Assembly (NCBI GenBank): GCA_011033025.1
Contig: WFMF01000128.1
Span: 186,001-250,000, forward strand
Direction of reading: 5' to 3'
DNA length: 64,000 bases
Source: Beroe forskalii
Taxonomy: Eukaryota > Ctenophora > Nuda > Beroida > Beroidae
Both the position numbers and the translations under genes were made by a program. Positions 24,014 through 35,214 of this stretch are shown piece after piece. Under the pieces are notes generated by a model. That model did not search any database, was not told the DNA's origin, and saw nothing but the letters and a program-made list of their open reading frames with translations. The number at the start of each line of letters is the position of its first letter. Position 1 is the first letter of the stretch.

Positions 24014-26273
24014 ATGGCTGAAGGAGAGTTCAGACCCCGACTTTTTGTCGGTGGTTTAATTGGCCCTGTGGAGAAGGAAGATCTGAAGGCAGCGTTTAGC
24101 GAGTTCGGAGAAGTGGTTGATGTTTGGGTAGCCTACGATCCTCCAGGCTTTGCTTTTGTCGAGTTTGCTGATATGGATGCTGCTAAAACTGCCAAAGAAC
24201 AGATGCATCTCACGGAAATTTTTGACTCAAAAATCAGGGTGGAGTTGTTTTTATTGACTATTGGTTTTGCTTCCGAAGTTTCAATGGTAGCTATTTACGT
24301 ATTTACGTACCTACTTTATTGAATTGTGCTCCAACTCTCGTATTCAAGTTTTTATTTGAGCTGGTTCTGGAGTATTCGATGGATATTTTCGAATTTTAAC
24401 TCAAAGTTTATGATGAATTTGAAACGATCTTTTTAGGGTGGAGTTGACGAAGCACAAGAAAGGTGACAGACAGAGTCAGGCCACTAAGAACCTAGACTTG
24501 GGCGAGAAACCACGACTTTTTGTCGGAGGCATTAAGGATGGTGTGGAGTCGTCCGATATCAAGGAAGTCTTCGAGGAAATCGGTCCTGTCACAGATGTGT
24601 TTGTGTCGAAGGGCAAAGGTAATTTTACTATGAGACTCTAGAATATGAAACTACAATATCAAACAACCACTCTGATTTTTGAGAGTAAATTAATAAGTTT
24701 TTGAGTAAATTGACAAATTTTGTGTTCCACTGCAATACATTTCGGAATCGGATTGAAATAATTACTACTGAACTCTAAATTCCTTTTTCAGGATATGCCT
24801 TTGTTGAGTACGCTAGCATGGCCCACGCTAAACGAGCCATCTCCGAGCTGAACAACTCCGAGCAGTTCGGTCAGAAGATCCGGATTGAGATGTCCGAAGC
24901 CAAAGGAAGTGGAGGAGGTGGAGGAGGAGGGAGGGGTGGTGACCGAGGGGGAAGAGGCCGAGGGGGAGGCAGAGGCCGAGGGGCACGAGGTGGTCGAGGA
25001 GGATTCCGAGGGGGCAGAGACGACAGAGCAGCGCCATATCCCAGCAGAGGAGGAGGAAGGTATGCGGATGAAGTGGTGTTGTGGTCTGGGAATTTGTTAG
25101 GAGTAGAATGTTTACCAATGTTTAAAATATACCTTAGTTTATAGCGCAAAAATCATACAATTTCGGGCAGGCAGACATTTTTATCTTGTTTGAACCAATA
25201 AGGTTTATATTTTCATCTTGTTCGTATCGAATATTTTATCTTTTAATTTGAAAGATACTCAACAGTTGACAATAGAACTATAGAACTGCTGTTCTGGTTT
25301 GATTTACATGTCAACTTATTGAACTGATTCAAATTGAATCTGCATATCAATTTATTGTTTTTAATTTAAATTAACCTTTGTCTGGCAAATTGGTAATAAT
25401 TTCAATGTTATTTGTAATTTCTACATTTCTTACACGTCAGTTAGCAATCATTCCAGTCAATTTCAATGATGAAGCAAGCATCCTAGATCAATGATCATAT
25501 CAATAATCAATTACCCCAATTAGCCGGACTATATACCTATCGTTACCCGCACATGACACTACACCAGTCCACTGTACTTTAGTAACATTAAAAATACGTA
25601 CCTTAGTAAACCCCTTAGTAACCCTCTACCTTTCACCAGAGGCAGAAGACCGCCGCCTTCCCAATATTACGAAGACGAAGCCTATTACCCGCCGCCGAGA
25701 GCGCCCGCCAGAGACCCCTATTACGATGATTATTACGCACCACCAGCCCGGCCTCCCCCGCGGCGCCCTGCAGCGGACCCTTACGCCGCCGACCCGTACG
25801 CGGCGGCGGACCCATACGCGGCGCCAGCCCGCCGCTACCCTCCAGCCAGAGACCCCTATTACGACGACCCATACGCCGCTCCGGCTTACGCCGCCCCAGC
25901 AGCAGCCGCCGCCCCCGCCAGGGCTGCGGATCCGTATGCTGCCGACCGCTATGCTAAGCCTGCGGCGGAGGCTGAAGCTCCTGCCGCCAGATACGACCCA
26001 TACGCTAGACCCGAACAAGCCCCGCGAGCCGCGGCCGCCCCAAGACCTGCAGCGGACCCGTACGCCGCGGACCCGTATGCTAGAGACCCGTACAAGCGGG
26101 CGGGGGACCCCTACGCGGCGAGTGCGGACCCCTACGCCCGCTCAGCAGCCCCTCCCGCCACCGCGGCGGACGCCTACGCCAGGCCTGCACAGGCTGACCC
26201 CTACGCTAGGTCTGGGGCCGTTGCTGACCCCTACGTGCGCTCAGCAGCAGACCCTTACTACGCACCGGCGTAA
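24014..26273 (+). CDS. two-RRM RNA-binding protein with RGG box and DPYA-repeat tail
   Basis: Four exons: 24014-24238, 24444-24618, 24792-25059 and 25640-26273. Lengths sum to a multiple of three (433 residues). RRM1 has RNP2 RLFVGGL and RNP1-like PGFAFVEF. RRM2 has RLFVGGI and KGYAFVEY and ends QKIRIEMSEAKG. A Gly/Arg stretch (RGG box) fills exon 3. Exon 4 encodes a tail of about 200 residues dominated by DPYA/DPYY units with Ala, Arg and Pro, a low-complexity design typical of phase-separating RNA-binding proteins. The overall plan recalls RBM14/RBM4-like or hnRNP proteins, but no orthologue is assigned. Exon 4 lacks an internal Met, so a start-codon-based ORF search misses it; its frame was read from the splice phase. 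Intron 1 is unusual: 12-bp direct repeats flank it, and the exact junction is ambiguous by two codons (Val-Glu). Confidence 0.85.
24236..24446 (+). repeat. 12-bp direct repeats flanking intron 1
   Basis: AGGGTGGAGTTG occurs at 24236-24247 and again at 24435-24446, at the two ends of the intron. The expected RRM1 end (KIRVEL) uses exactly this sequence once. Splicing at strictly matching positions in the repeats would need non-canonical ends. GT at 24239 with AG at 24442-24443 works and costs two residues. The pattern resembles a target-site or tandem duplication created when the intron arose. Confidence 0.85.
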
Positions 26274-27211
26274 CCAGGACACCAAGTTATTTATCCGTTA
26301 TATATCAAGCTTAATCCTGCGCAAAGAGGCAACGCTCTTTTTCAATTTAATGGACTTTATCAGGGTAACTTAATCAGTTGCGGAACTAAATTATTGCTTT
26401 TTTCTTGACGTACACCGATCCGTAAACATAGCCTGAGTTCGTGAGAATAATCTGATTCTGCCGCTCGTTCTGTTTTTAATGTTCATTCTATCTGCCATCA
26501 GGCGTTTTAATTACTTGATTAGTTCACAGACTAGCGAGCTACGAGATAAGTATCAGCTTGATAACTGAGCAATAAGTTAGATGAGCTCAGCGTGAACGAT
26601 GATTTAAAATTTAGTTATCTAATTACTTTAATTGATACCAGAAAATTGCTGTTTCATTTTCTTGTTTCATTACCAAGAGTAAGATCTTATCAAAACATAA
26701 TATGCGAACAGATTCTCTACGATCACACCGACTGCGAACTTGCAAAACTGGCATCTAAAAATAATTTAAGGTCTAATTAATTTCTGGCATAAAAGTGTTC
26801 ACGAAGTATGAATTTTGTTCTAAAATAACGCGATGCTTAATGCGTTCAATTTTTACAAATTTCAGCGTTTTTCGGAGCGCGTGCGTTGCTGAGTGGTGCA
26901 CGCGATCTAAAAACGCGACCTGCAAACCCTAAGAAATTAAGGCCCATAAACGCACCTTAATAACGTTCACACGTTATTGCAGTTTCAAGCGTTGTCACAA
27001 TTGCAATAGTTGCCGATCATAAATCCTACATAATAGTAACATTTGTAACAAACTTGCCAAAAATCGTTTCGCAGTTAGTGTATTTGTTGCCTTGACATCA
27101 AATCAATTTTATCGCACGGTGTATAGATGGATCTCCCCTTTGTGCTTTTGTGCGAAACATACCCCCCCCAAACTCCCCCCCCTCCCCGTCATCACTTCTC
27201 TCCTGGAAGGT
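26274..27211. other. 3' UTR and intergenic spacer
   Basis: AT-rich, no gene recognised. A C-rich tract (ccccccccaaactcccccccc) at about 27163-27185 precedes the next start codon. Confidence 0.4.
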
Positions 27212-29150
27212 ATGGCACGGCTGTATGTGGGTAACCTCAACTCCAGCATCACCAAGCAGCGACTCACAGACACATTCCTCAAACATGGACCCATCGCAGA
27301 TGTCTGGTACAACTCAGGTAATCCTCGGATAACCCAAACACAAGGAAATATATTTAATCGCACATGAAACCCCTGTTTTGTGAATTTAGCCAAATGAAAA
27401 CATAGCCCCGTTTGGTGAATTTTGCCAACGTCAACTGATTTTCTTCAGACAAGTGCTACGCGTTTGTTGAGTTTGAAGAGCCAGCTGATGCCCAGACAGC
27501 GATCAGACAGCTCAATAAGAGTAGACTGCTGGGCTTGGAGCTGAAGGTGGAGCTGTCTAAATACAAGCGAAGTGGTCAGTTCCAGGGGTGGGGCAAGGGG
27601 TCATAGAGTGTTCGAATTTATGGATAATTTCCTTTCAATGCCATGATCAAATGAGACTACAACTTACAACTTAGATTCAAACCTTTGATTCTAAATTGAC
27701 GACATGATTCAGTGAACAAGCACCATAAAAACAAGCTTGAGTACCACCAATCACACCCATTCATCAGGGTCACCAGTCTCTCCTGCGCGCAGAACACGAC
27801 GAGTCACGGACCCCATCTTACCTCAAAAGTAAGAAACTCTTATTTCTCATGATCAGTTCATTTTGTAAATGGGAACATGAATCCCCGAATCTGTTACCGA
27901 CCATCCCTAATCACCCAGTTACCTATTTCTCTTTCAGCAGACAAAGACAATCGCCACCTCCCATCATAAGAAGGGCAGCTATTGGTCCTGACATCCACGG
28001 AACTGACAGGAACCGGACCCCGCCCCAACTCCGTCTATCACTGCCTAGCAACAGATCACCTCCCCCTCCTCCCCTCAGAGCTGCCATCTACCCTCGTGAA
28101 CGGAGTCCTGTCCTGAGGAACAGATCCCCTCTCCTGCCCCCACGAGGGCGCTCGCCCCCTCTCAACCCCCCGCGAGGGGCTCGCTCCCCATCCTGCTCAT
28201 GGGAAGATCGCCGCCCCGCGTTTCCCCTCCAAGGATACTCTGTAGACCGCCCCTCGAGGGCGGCTCCCCGAGGGGCAGGTCCCACTCATTTCGAGAGGAT
28301 TCTCCGCCCCGAGCTGGCAGACTCAGATCTCCGCCCCCCTCTAACGGGGCAGGTCACCACTCGCTGCCCGGTGATCGCCCTGTGCTCCGGAGTAGGATGT
28401 CTCCCCCACCCTCGCCTGACCCGGTTATTCCGCCTCTCACCATCGACCTCTCCAAACCACTCGACATCGGCCGCACTAAGATGGAGCAGCCCCCGCCAGC
28501 AGTGTTCGACCCCTCCAAACCTCTCATCATCAGCTCCAACCGCCCCAAGGCGGACCCGCCCGCGGCGCCCACTCAGAACTGGCGCACTCAGACGGCGCCC
28601 TCTGTCGGCCTGATGGATAACGGCGGTGGAATGAACAGAGTCCACCCGTCGCGTGAAATGCCGCGTGTGGCGCCCAACCGCGCGAGATCCAGATCTCCTC
28701 TCCGAACACGCCACGCCGAGATATCCGGCCCTCGTGACAACAGACCCGTCCCTCGTGAAAACAGACCTTCGCCTCGTGGTGGCGCTCGGCCCCGATCTCC
28801 GCCGCCTCGCACAACCCTCCTGCCTCGTTCCCCGCTCCGAGCTACTCGTGGTTCTCGTTCCTCCCCTCGAACCCGCTCCCTTCCTCGCACCTCGGTCCCC
28901 TCCTCGCACCCGCTCCCCTCCTCGCACTCGCTCTCCCCCTCGCACCCGGTCCCCTCCTCGCACTCGCTCTCCCCCTCGTGTGTCTCGTGATACGACTCGT
29001 GCTCCGCTTTTACCCAGCCGAGGAAGCAGCGGCGGTAATCAGCGCAAGAAGACTCCTCCCGTACGGTACACAGATTACAGAGAAAACAGGAGTGGCGGCC
29101 GGCGGCAAACGAGGCGCCGCCAGACGGAAATAGCGCCGCCTACAGTGTAG
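27212..29150 (+). CDS. SR-type splicing factor, one RRM plus long RS/SP-rich tail, with two frame slips
   Basis: Exons: 27212-27317, 27449-27574, 27768-27828 and 27938-29150. The RRM has RNP2 LYVGNL and RNP1 KCYAFVEF and ends LELKVELSKYKRSG, as in SRSF-type factors that bind exonic enhancers in the nucleus. Exon 4 encodes a Pro/Arg/Ser-rich tail with RS motifs (SRSPLRTR, then repeated RTRSPP). It does not stay in one frame: from 27939 the frame is open, but past about 28195 the RS-like coding continues in the next frame (GRSPPRVSPPRI, TIDLSKPLDIG, SKPLIISS), and near 28893 it returns to the original frame to finish RTRSPPRTRSPP and end at 29150. The two slips cancel. Assembly indels in GC-rich sequence are most likely; an undetected splice or a degraded gene are alternatives. 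Confidence 0.7.
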
Positions 29151-30370
29151 ATATAATCCGTTGGTGTTAGAAAGATTTTCTGAGACTCAAGATTATTGGA
29201 AGCAGAAGATAATAATTGTATGATATAAAGTATATTATGATATGGATTCTTTTTCGTTTGATGATCTTTTCACCTTTTAAACTTTGAATGTAATGATATG
29301 TTTTAGACTGATGCTTTTGATTATTTATGACAGGCAGTCAAACTGTGTGAGTGTGAATATTATAATGATGTTAATTTACATTTGAGTTTATTGACATTGT
29401 CAAGTATAGTTTAGCATTGTTGCAAATGTTTTCCCGCCTTTATGAATACTTCACGCATGATAGATTCCCCCGGGACTGTACAAATTAAACAGTTTAATAA
29501 ATCTTAAATTATTATATGATAGCATTGTGATCAAAAATTTATGATAAACCTGCTATATAAACTTATAAAACCGTTCTGAAAAGCTTCGAATAGAATTTAT
29601 TTTCGTGCTGTTTTCGAAATAGGTAGTTTTATGCTGGTTCAGGCAGTTCCTGTCTTATTTTGAAGCTTTCCCAGGTTTTCCAAGAGATTAGTCTCTCGTA
29701 AATACTGCTGATTTAAACGAAATTTGTAATTAGAAAGTTAGAAGGCAAAGCATCTGTTTTAACCCCCAATACTCATATTTATTTTGCTAACGGATGTTTT
29801 TACATTCATCGTTTAAATAACGAGGTCAAGTTTCACAATTTTACGGCAATTCTTAAGTAACTGTGACCAACTTAGGTGCGAATGTGGTAATTTAGTAGAA
29901 TTAAGCACACATAGGTATTTCAGGTTTAAGCGTACATAGCTTTGCACAATTTCAGGTTTTATCAACTTATCAATAGCTCTTTAAACCTATTCAAGCAATA
30001 TTATGAACAATGTAAGAAAATATATGAATTTGTGTGAAATTTGAAGATGCTGCTTACTATGACGAACCAATTTGCTTTGATTGCTGTAATTCTATCAAAT
30101 TCTGAAATCTATGTATAATCGATAGAAAGTTGTAACTAATTAACTTGGTAACGTGGTACAATTGTCATGCAGCTCCACCGGAATCATCAATTTAAAACTT
30201 CACCCCCACGTGTGGGACCCAGATAACAGGGCAGGTATAGAGACTGCATGGAAGGTAACATTCCTGGCAGTAGTGGGGTGGGAAGTGACAGTCTAGATCA
30301 TGTATTTTATATCCACACACTGTTTTACCCCACTAAACCCCCCCTTCCTCTCCCTCAGTAGAAGCAGTCA
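29151..30370. other. 3' UTR of the SR-like gene and intergenic spacer
   Basis: Contains a polyadenylation signal AATAAA at 29496-29501, about 350 bp after the stop. The remainder is AT-rich with no gene. A pyrimidine tract with acceptor-like cctctccctcag at about 30347-30358 lies just upstream of the MECR start. Confidence 0.5.
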
Positions 30371-31390
30371 ATGAATGCCCATGTTCTGCAGTACGCCTCC
30401 CATGGCACCCCCAGCAAGGTGCTGAAGTGTTGTGAAACTCCCTCTCCTCTCACCCCTCTCTCCTTCCCAACTCCTCCTCAAGTTCCTAGCAGCCCCTGTC
30501 AATCCATCCGACTACAACCAAATAGAGGGGAAGTACCCCATCGCCCCGCCCCTCCCCGCAGTGGGGGGTAACGAGGGGGCAGCCCAAGTGGTGGAAGTGG
30601 GGAGTGCAGTGGCGGGGCTGCGCCCCGGTGACACAGTCATCCCCGGGAGTGCTGGGTTCGGAACGTGGAGAACCTATCACGTGTGTGAGGAGGGGGCTGT
30701 CAAGAAGTTGCCGGGGGGTTTAGCCCCCGCCGCAGCCGCCATGTTCGGAGTTAACCCGTGCACTGCGTACCGCATGCTGGAGGACTTCCAGAAACCCGCC
30801 CGCGGCGGCTGGGTTATTCAGAACGGCGCTAACAGCGGCGTGGGGCGGGCTGTTATTCAGATGTGCGCCACTCAGGGTATCAGAACTGTCAACATCGTCC
30901 GGGACAGGGCGGACCCTGCGCCCCTCAAATCCGAGCTGGAGGCTCTGGGAGCTGACGCAGTGTTCACCTCCTCTGAGAGGATTGAGGTGGAGCACTTCTG
31001 TAGGGAGAACACCCCCACCTCGCCCTCAACATGGTGGGAGGGAGGGACACCATTCAACTACTCAAGTGTCTGGGGAACGATAGTAAACTCGTTACCTACG
31101 GGGCCATGAGTAACTCTCCCATGTCCGTTCCCTTCGGTCTGACCGTGTTTAAAGACATCACGCTGCACAACTTCTGGATGACGCGGTGGAGTAAGGAGCA
31201 GGGGAGAGGCGAGGAGGAGGGGCGGATGTTCGGTAGGATCGCCGAGTGGTTCCAGAGTGGGGAACTCAGTCCCACCCCACATCAGACCAGGTCTTTTTAC
31301 TCCTTTCCCGAGGCCATGGAAAACGCGTTCAGGATAAAACAGCTTTTTGTGGTGGATGAGACTCTGAATGATCCGAGGTTCGAGGAATAG
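30371..31390 (+). CDS. MECR: MECR-like mitochondrial trans-2-enoyl-ACP/CoA reductase, with two frame slips
   Basis: MECR performs the last reduction step of mitochondrial fatty-acid synthesis (NADPH-dependent enoyl-thioester reduction), which supplies the lipoic acid precursor. Three consecutive frames together give one MDR-family protein. 30371-~30450 reads VLQYASHGTPSKVL. ~30455-31012 reads KFLAAPVNPSDYNQIEG, PAVGGNEGAAQVVEVGS, GLRPGDTVIP, GFGTWRTYHV, GVNPCTAYRML, WVIQNGANSGVGRAVIQMC (the Rossmann region) and LGADAVFT. 31019-31390 reads LALNMVGGRD, KLVTYGAMS, FKDITLHNFWM and the C-terminus. The slips (+1 in a CTCT-rich tract near 30445-30470; -1 at a C5 run at 31012-31016) cancel. Family blocks are strongly conserved through each, so assembly indels are likelier than a pseudogene. 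No canonical splice sites fit the slips. The N-terminus is short and lacks a clear mitochondrial presequence, so a 5' exon may be missing. Confidence 0.85.
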
Positions 31391-31685
31391 GTTCGAGAAT
31401 CGTCCGAAACTATTTATTCGAGGCTTTTTCATTTTCTGATCGCCATTGTTTTAAATCAGAATTAATTTATGATAATTGCTTTTTGTAAAGTGTTAATAAT
31501 GTAATAACTTATTGGTATTTTTGTGTACCCAGTTTTTATGCGATGATTGATTTAAGATTTGATTTCAGTCATTCAGTCACCATTCACACTTAACGAAAAT
31601 AATATTTAGAAGTGAGCATATATTTTATTTGAATATCGTTAAGTATTGAAATGTGTGTACTGTAGCAATTTAAAGGTTTAAGGTT
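31391..31685. other. MECR 3' flank
   Basis: AT-rich, no feature recognised. Confidence 0.4.
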
Positions 31686-32555
31686 ATGAAATCGGGGGGG
31701 GGCCGAGAGCTAATTGGTAGGACCACATTCCAGTTAAGGGGTGGGTGACCCAGCGGGCTCGACCAGTTAGGGTCTGGACCCTAACTGGTAAAATTTTCAG
31801 CCAAAAGGGTCCACCCAACCATCTGACCAGTTAGATTTTGTTACCTAAGTGGCTATTTTCAGACCTAATTATTGTGGAAATTACCATTTAAATCGAAATT
31901 GAAACCAAAGAGATTCATTCTACCAGAAAACATGATACAAGAAAGTTAGTTATGCTTTACCAATTTTGTGTTTATTTTTCATCGTGTATTCTATGTATAC
32001 TGTATTATGTACATATCTATCACTCACATAACTCAATAATCAACATCATGAGACCTTATCAATCTCGAACTATATACCTGTCGTCTAACCATAACGTTGA
32101 TGGGTCTTATGAAACATAGGCGCTCGAAATGATATGAAATAGATTAATAGGTACCGTTCATTCTTAATAATGATTCTGTGTTATTTTCGTTGTACTGTAT
32201 CGATAGGATAGAGTGTTGGTTGTGATGAACTATATAGTTATATTTAACAGAAAGTTGTTTTGGTTTGGAGCTTTAAAATGTGATGTGTAAGTGATAATTA
32301 TGAGATTGGAGAATTACTTATTTTGCACTTATTTTGCCATACGAAATTAAGTCTCGATAATTTATGCGATTTAATTGAGATATTAACATTATGAAATCAA
32401 CATTAATTGGGTGGGTGGTTGTCGTCGATTTTGACCAACCACTTAGGTAAGAACCTAACTGGTGGGTGGGTGGGTCAAAATTTTGGCTTACCAGTTAGGT
32501 ACCAAAATAGGCATGTGGTCCAGCCATTTAGCTCCCGGCCCTCCCCCGATGAAAT
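31686..32555. mobile_element. inverted-repeat element with 7-bp target duplication
   Basis: The body at 31693-32548 is flanked by ATGAAAT (31686-31692 and 32549-32555). The left end (cgggggggggccgagagcta, then ggaccacatt) is complementary to the right end (atgtggtccagccatttagc, then tcccggccctcccccg). Arms of about 170 bp also share ccagttaggt/acctaactgg motifs and a ttggtcaaaa-like stretch. The ~500 bp between is AT-rich with no ORF of note. Non-autonomous; class unassigned. Confidence 0.7.
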
Positions 32556-32983
32556 TTGAAGTTATGCGCCTTTATGTGCTCTTAGAAATGAGAGCGGATG
32601 AGAGTTTCATTGTTTTATTTGAAGCGACTGCCTTTTGGTCAATTAGATTTTGGATCCGGTTTCATATTTAAATTTTAACTGGCAAGCCTATGCTTTCATA
32701 TTTCAATCCCCTCATTTTATTATTCCTCTTAACAAATTAATAGTTGAGATAATTGACACCATTCCCCCTGCTAGGTTTCCCACCAAAATGATAACACGAT
32801 GATTCTGAGGAAGTAACCAGACCTTCAATTCTTCTTCTCACCGAAGAACATTCTTCCAGAAACTTATAAAACAACTTTTGCTGAGCAGTTTCCCAGAAAC
32901 TTTCCAAAACCCTGGTTATACCCAGAACACTCTACTTTCTGACTCCCTCGTAGGAAAAGATCACGCTCTGTTCAGATTCGAGC

Positions 32984-34629
32984 ATGATCCACTACATCAA
33001 GAGACTCCTAACCTTCATGATATCCTGCCTCAAGTCACTCTTCCAACCCAAACACAAGGAAACACCAATACTACCCAGCGCTTTCAGCACCAACAAGAAG
33101 GCAGATGTGAGTTCCCCCGCAGTGTTAGTTTGATATTTTGAGCCTTCACAGAGTTACCATCTACATTCTAAATTCATTATTGGTATTGTTACTTGGAAGG
33201 TTCGTTTTTTTGAATAATCCTGAGTGTATCGATACTCAATTTTGGTCTTTTATCAGTATTTATGCAATCCATAACACAGTATTTTCAAAAGTGAGCGTAA
33301 CATGTTGATAACTTACCCACCAAAGCGAAACAAACAAAGGCAGTTGTGACGCAAAGTCCATTAACGTTGTCAATAGAAAGCAACGAACGCCCTCATTTTC
33401 ACGCTCTAACTTTATTACTATCCTGTTGACTACAATATCACTATTTCAGCATAAAGCAATGCCCTGGATACAGCTCTCAATATGGTCAAATAACCTAGAT
33501 CTGACATCAGTGTAGAACCTTACTGCACTATAACACACTAAAAATATAAAAACTTGTACAGGGGACCATAACACTTTTGTACATCCAGGGCCGTTGCCAG
33601 GGTTTTAGAAAGGGGTCGGCGAGTTACATTCAAAACCTGTTGAATGTCTTATTTTACTTGGCACCCAGCTCTTATCATTACAAAAGTTTCACAACCTCTG
33701 TCTGAAAAGAGGGAGGCGGTTGCATGTGCCGCCTTCCTCCTCGCTGAGTAAATGCACATCTCAAGACGAGTGGTTACAGCACTATAAAAACTCACACAGG
33801 AGAACACCCCACTTTATTACTTTAATGTCACGACGAGTGGATGCTGCAGTATAGCAGTTCAAAAAATTCGTACAGGGTAACACCACACTAAGTACCTTTG
33901 CCCCTCAGGACGAGTGGAACACGTGGGAACCCATGACGGGTATACAGATAGATAAGAAAGAGGAGGAGGAGGGGGAGGAGACGCCACTTCAAGTGGACTT
34001 CTTCGCTGACATGGTTCCCGAGTTCAAACAACCCCCTCAGATTAGAATACGATGCAACGAGGGAGGCACCCCACCCCCTCCCAACAGACTTGGGGTAGAC
34101 ACTAACTACAGTGTGAGTAACTATTTGTCTTGATTTGGTAGACCACGCTAAAAAGCTGCAACGTTTCCTTGTGCAGTGCAGTTAACATTCATTTATATAT
34201 GACCCATATTTTACAGGTGTTCATTAAATTTAATGAACACGTCTTGTACAAATCTGGGTCAGACAAAACTTTACATTCACAGCACCCCTCTCAGACACCT
34301 TACTTACTGTACCCCTTTCTCCCCCTAACCCCTATTCTTCTCAGATGGGCCCTGGTGGCAATGCGCTTGGTGAGCTAGATGACTCAGACAGTCAGACATT
34401 ACTTAATGTACCCCTCTCCAACCCTAACCCCTATTCTTCTCAGATGGGCCCTGGTGGCTCTGCGCTTGGTGAGCTAGATGATTCAGACACAGGGGGTTGG
34501 GGAGCAGAGGAGGAAACACTCGATGACGCGGAAATAGCTGCTGTTAAGAACGAGGCGCTCAAACAGAAACGAGTAGCAGAGAGGGAGAAGAGGAGAAAGG
34601 AGAAGGAGCGGTCTAGTAAACTGTCGTAG
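32984..34629 (+). CDS. EBAG9: EBAG9 (RCAS1) orthologue
   Basis: Exons: 32984-33106, 33909-34112, then a final exon starting at 34345 (long form, 203 residues) or 34444 (short form, 170 residues), ending at 34629. EBAG9 is a small Golgi/secretory-pathway membrane protein implicated in vesicle traffic. Evidence: an N-terminal hydrophobic segment with Lys/Cys (YIKRLLTFMISCLKSLFQPK); the DEWNTWEP motif matching the family's VEEWTSWDE; DFFADMVPEFKQPPQIRIR matching DYFKDMTPTIRKTQKIVIK; a coiled-coil tail rich in Glu/Lys/Arg (ALKQKRVAEREKRRKEKE); and the C-terminal KLS shared with vertebrate EBAG9. All phases are 0. The final exon has two acceptors 99 bp apart from a tandem duplication, and intron 1 ends in a degenerate tandem array whose last unit supplies the exon 2 acceptor. 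Confidence 0.93.
33521..33917 (+). repeat. ~67-77-bp degenerate tandem repeat ending in the EBAG9 exon 2 acceptor
   Basis: GACGAGTGG, the first nine coding bases of exon 2 (33909-33917), also occurs upstream at 33765-33773 and 33832-33840. Between copies, related sequence (cagcactataaaaactcacacagg, cagtatagcagttcaaaaaa, and an earlier gcactataacacactaaaaa at about 33524) is recognisable. Only the last copy has a proper tttgcccctcag acceptor. Confidence 0.7.
34292..34490 (+). repeat. 99-bp tandem duplication of intron end plus exon start in EBAG9
   Basis: Each copy contains the pyrimidine tract and acceptor (ctaacccctattcttctcag) and the exon start (ATGGGCCCTGGTGGC, then GCGCTTGGTGAGCTAGATGA). 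Acceptors are at 34344 and 34443; the offset of 99 is a multiple of three and the first copy is open throughout, so both can be used in frame. The long form adds 33 residues, part of which is former intron sequence. Confidence 0.9.
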
Positions 34630-34779
34630 TGAAGTGTGTGGTTAATTTAATGTGGTTTATTGAGTTTTATATTGCGTAGAGAATGGTTTAATGTAAAGTT
34701 GAATTTAATGATGATTCCTTAATTATATACACACGTTTGAAGTAAAGTGATTTATGTCGATGTTTTTAAACTTACTAAC

Positions 34780-35100
34780 CTATCAGTTGTTGCATGGCAT
34801 GGTAGGAAAGAAGAAATAAACGTTTAAAGGTCCAAGGATTTATTTGGGTCGCAGTAGTGTGTCGTTTATCAGATTTTCAACGATTTTATTTTATTCTTAA
34901 CTGATAAAGATTCCTTCAAGCCTAAAATAATAATACTACCATGACTTCAGTTGTTGCATGGAATGCTGGGAAAGTAGTAAGAAACTTTGAATGTTTAAAG
35001 ATTTGAGGATTTATTTGGGTCGCAGTATAGGTAGTGTTGTTTATCAGTTTTTCAACGATTTCATTTTATTCTAAACTTATAAAGATGTCTTCAAGCGTCC
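34780..35100 (+). repeat. tandem duplication of the EBAG9 3' flank (~170-bp period)
   Basis: gttgttgcatgg, then ggatttatttgggtcgcagt and tttatcag.ttttcaacgatt, then taaagat..cttcaagc, occur in order at about 34788-34922 and again at 34950-35092. The second copy lacks an exact AATAAA. Confidence 0.75.
34815..34820 (+). terminator. polyadenylation signal AATAAA
   Basis: About 190 bp downstream of the EBAG9 stop codon, the expected place for 3' end processing. Confidence 0.55.
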
Positions 35101-35214
35101 AATAATATGATTTTCATGACTCGCGAAAAAAATTCCTTACAGCTGGTGAATTGTATCAATCAGGTTTTCTATTTTGAAATGTCAGACTTCAGATATAACT
35201 GTATTACTGCCTTG

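Noticed and set aside
25726-26373. 215-codon plus-strand ORF
   Set aside because: Wrong frame of the DPYA exon; the splice-phase frame gives coherent repeats and ends at 26273.
28286-28963. 225-codon minus-strand ORF (Arg/Gly-rich)
   Set aside because: Shadow of the RS/SP-rich coding strand; the RS motifs and spliced RRM are on the plus strand.
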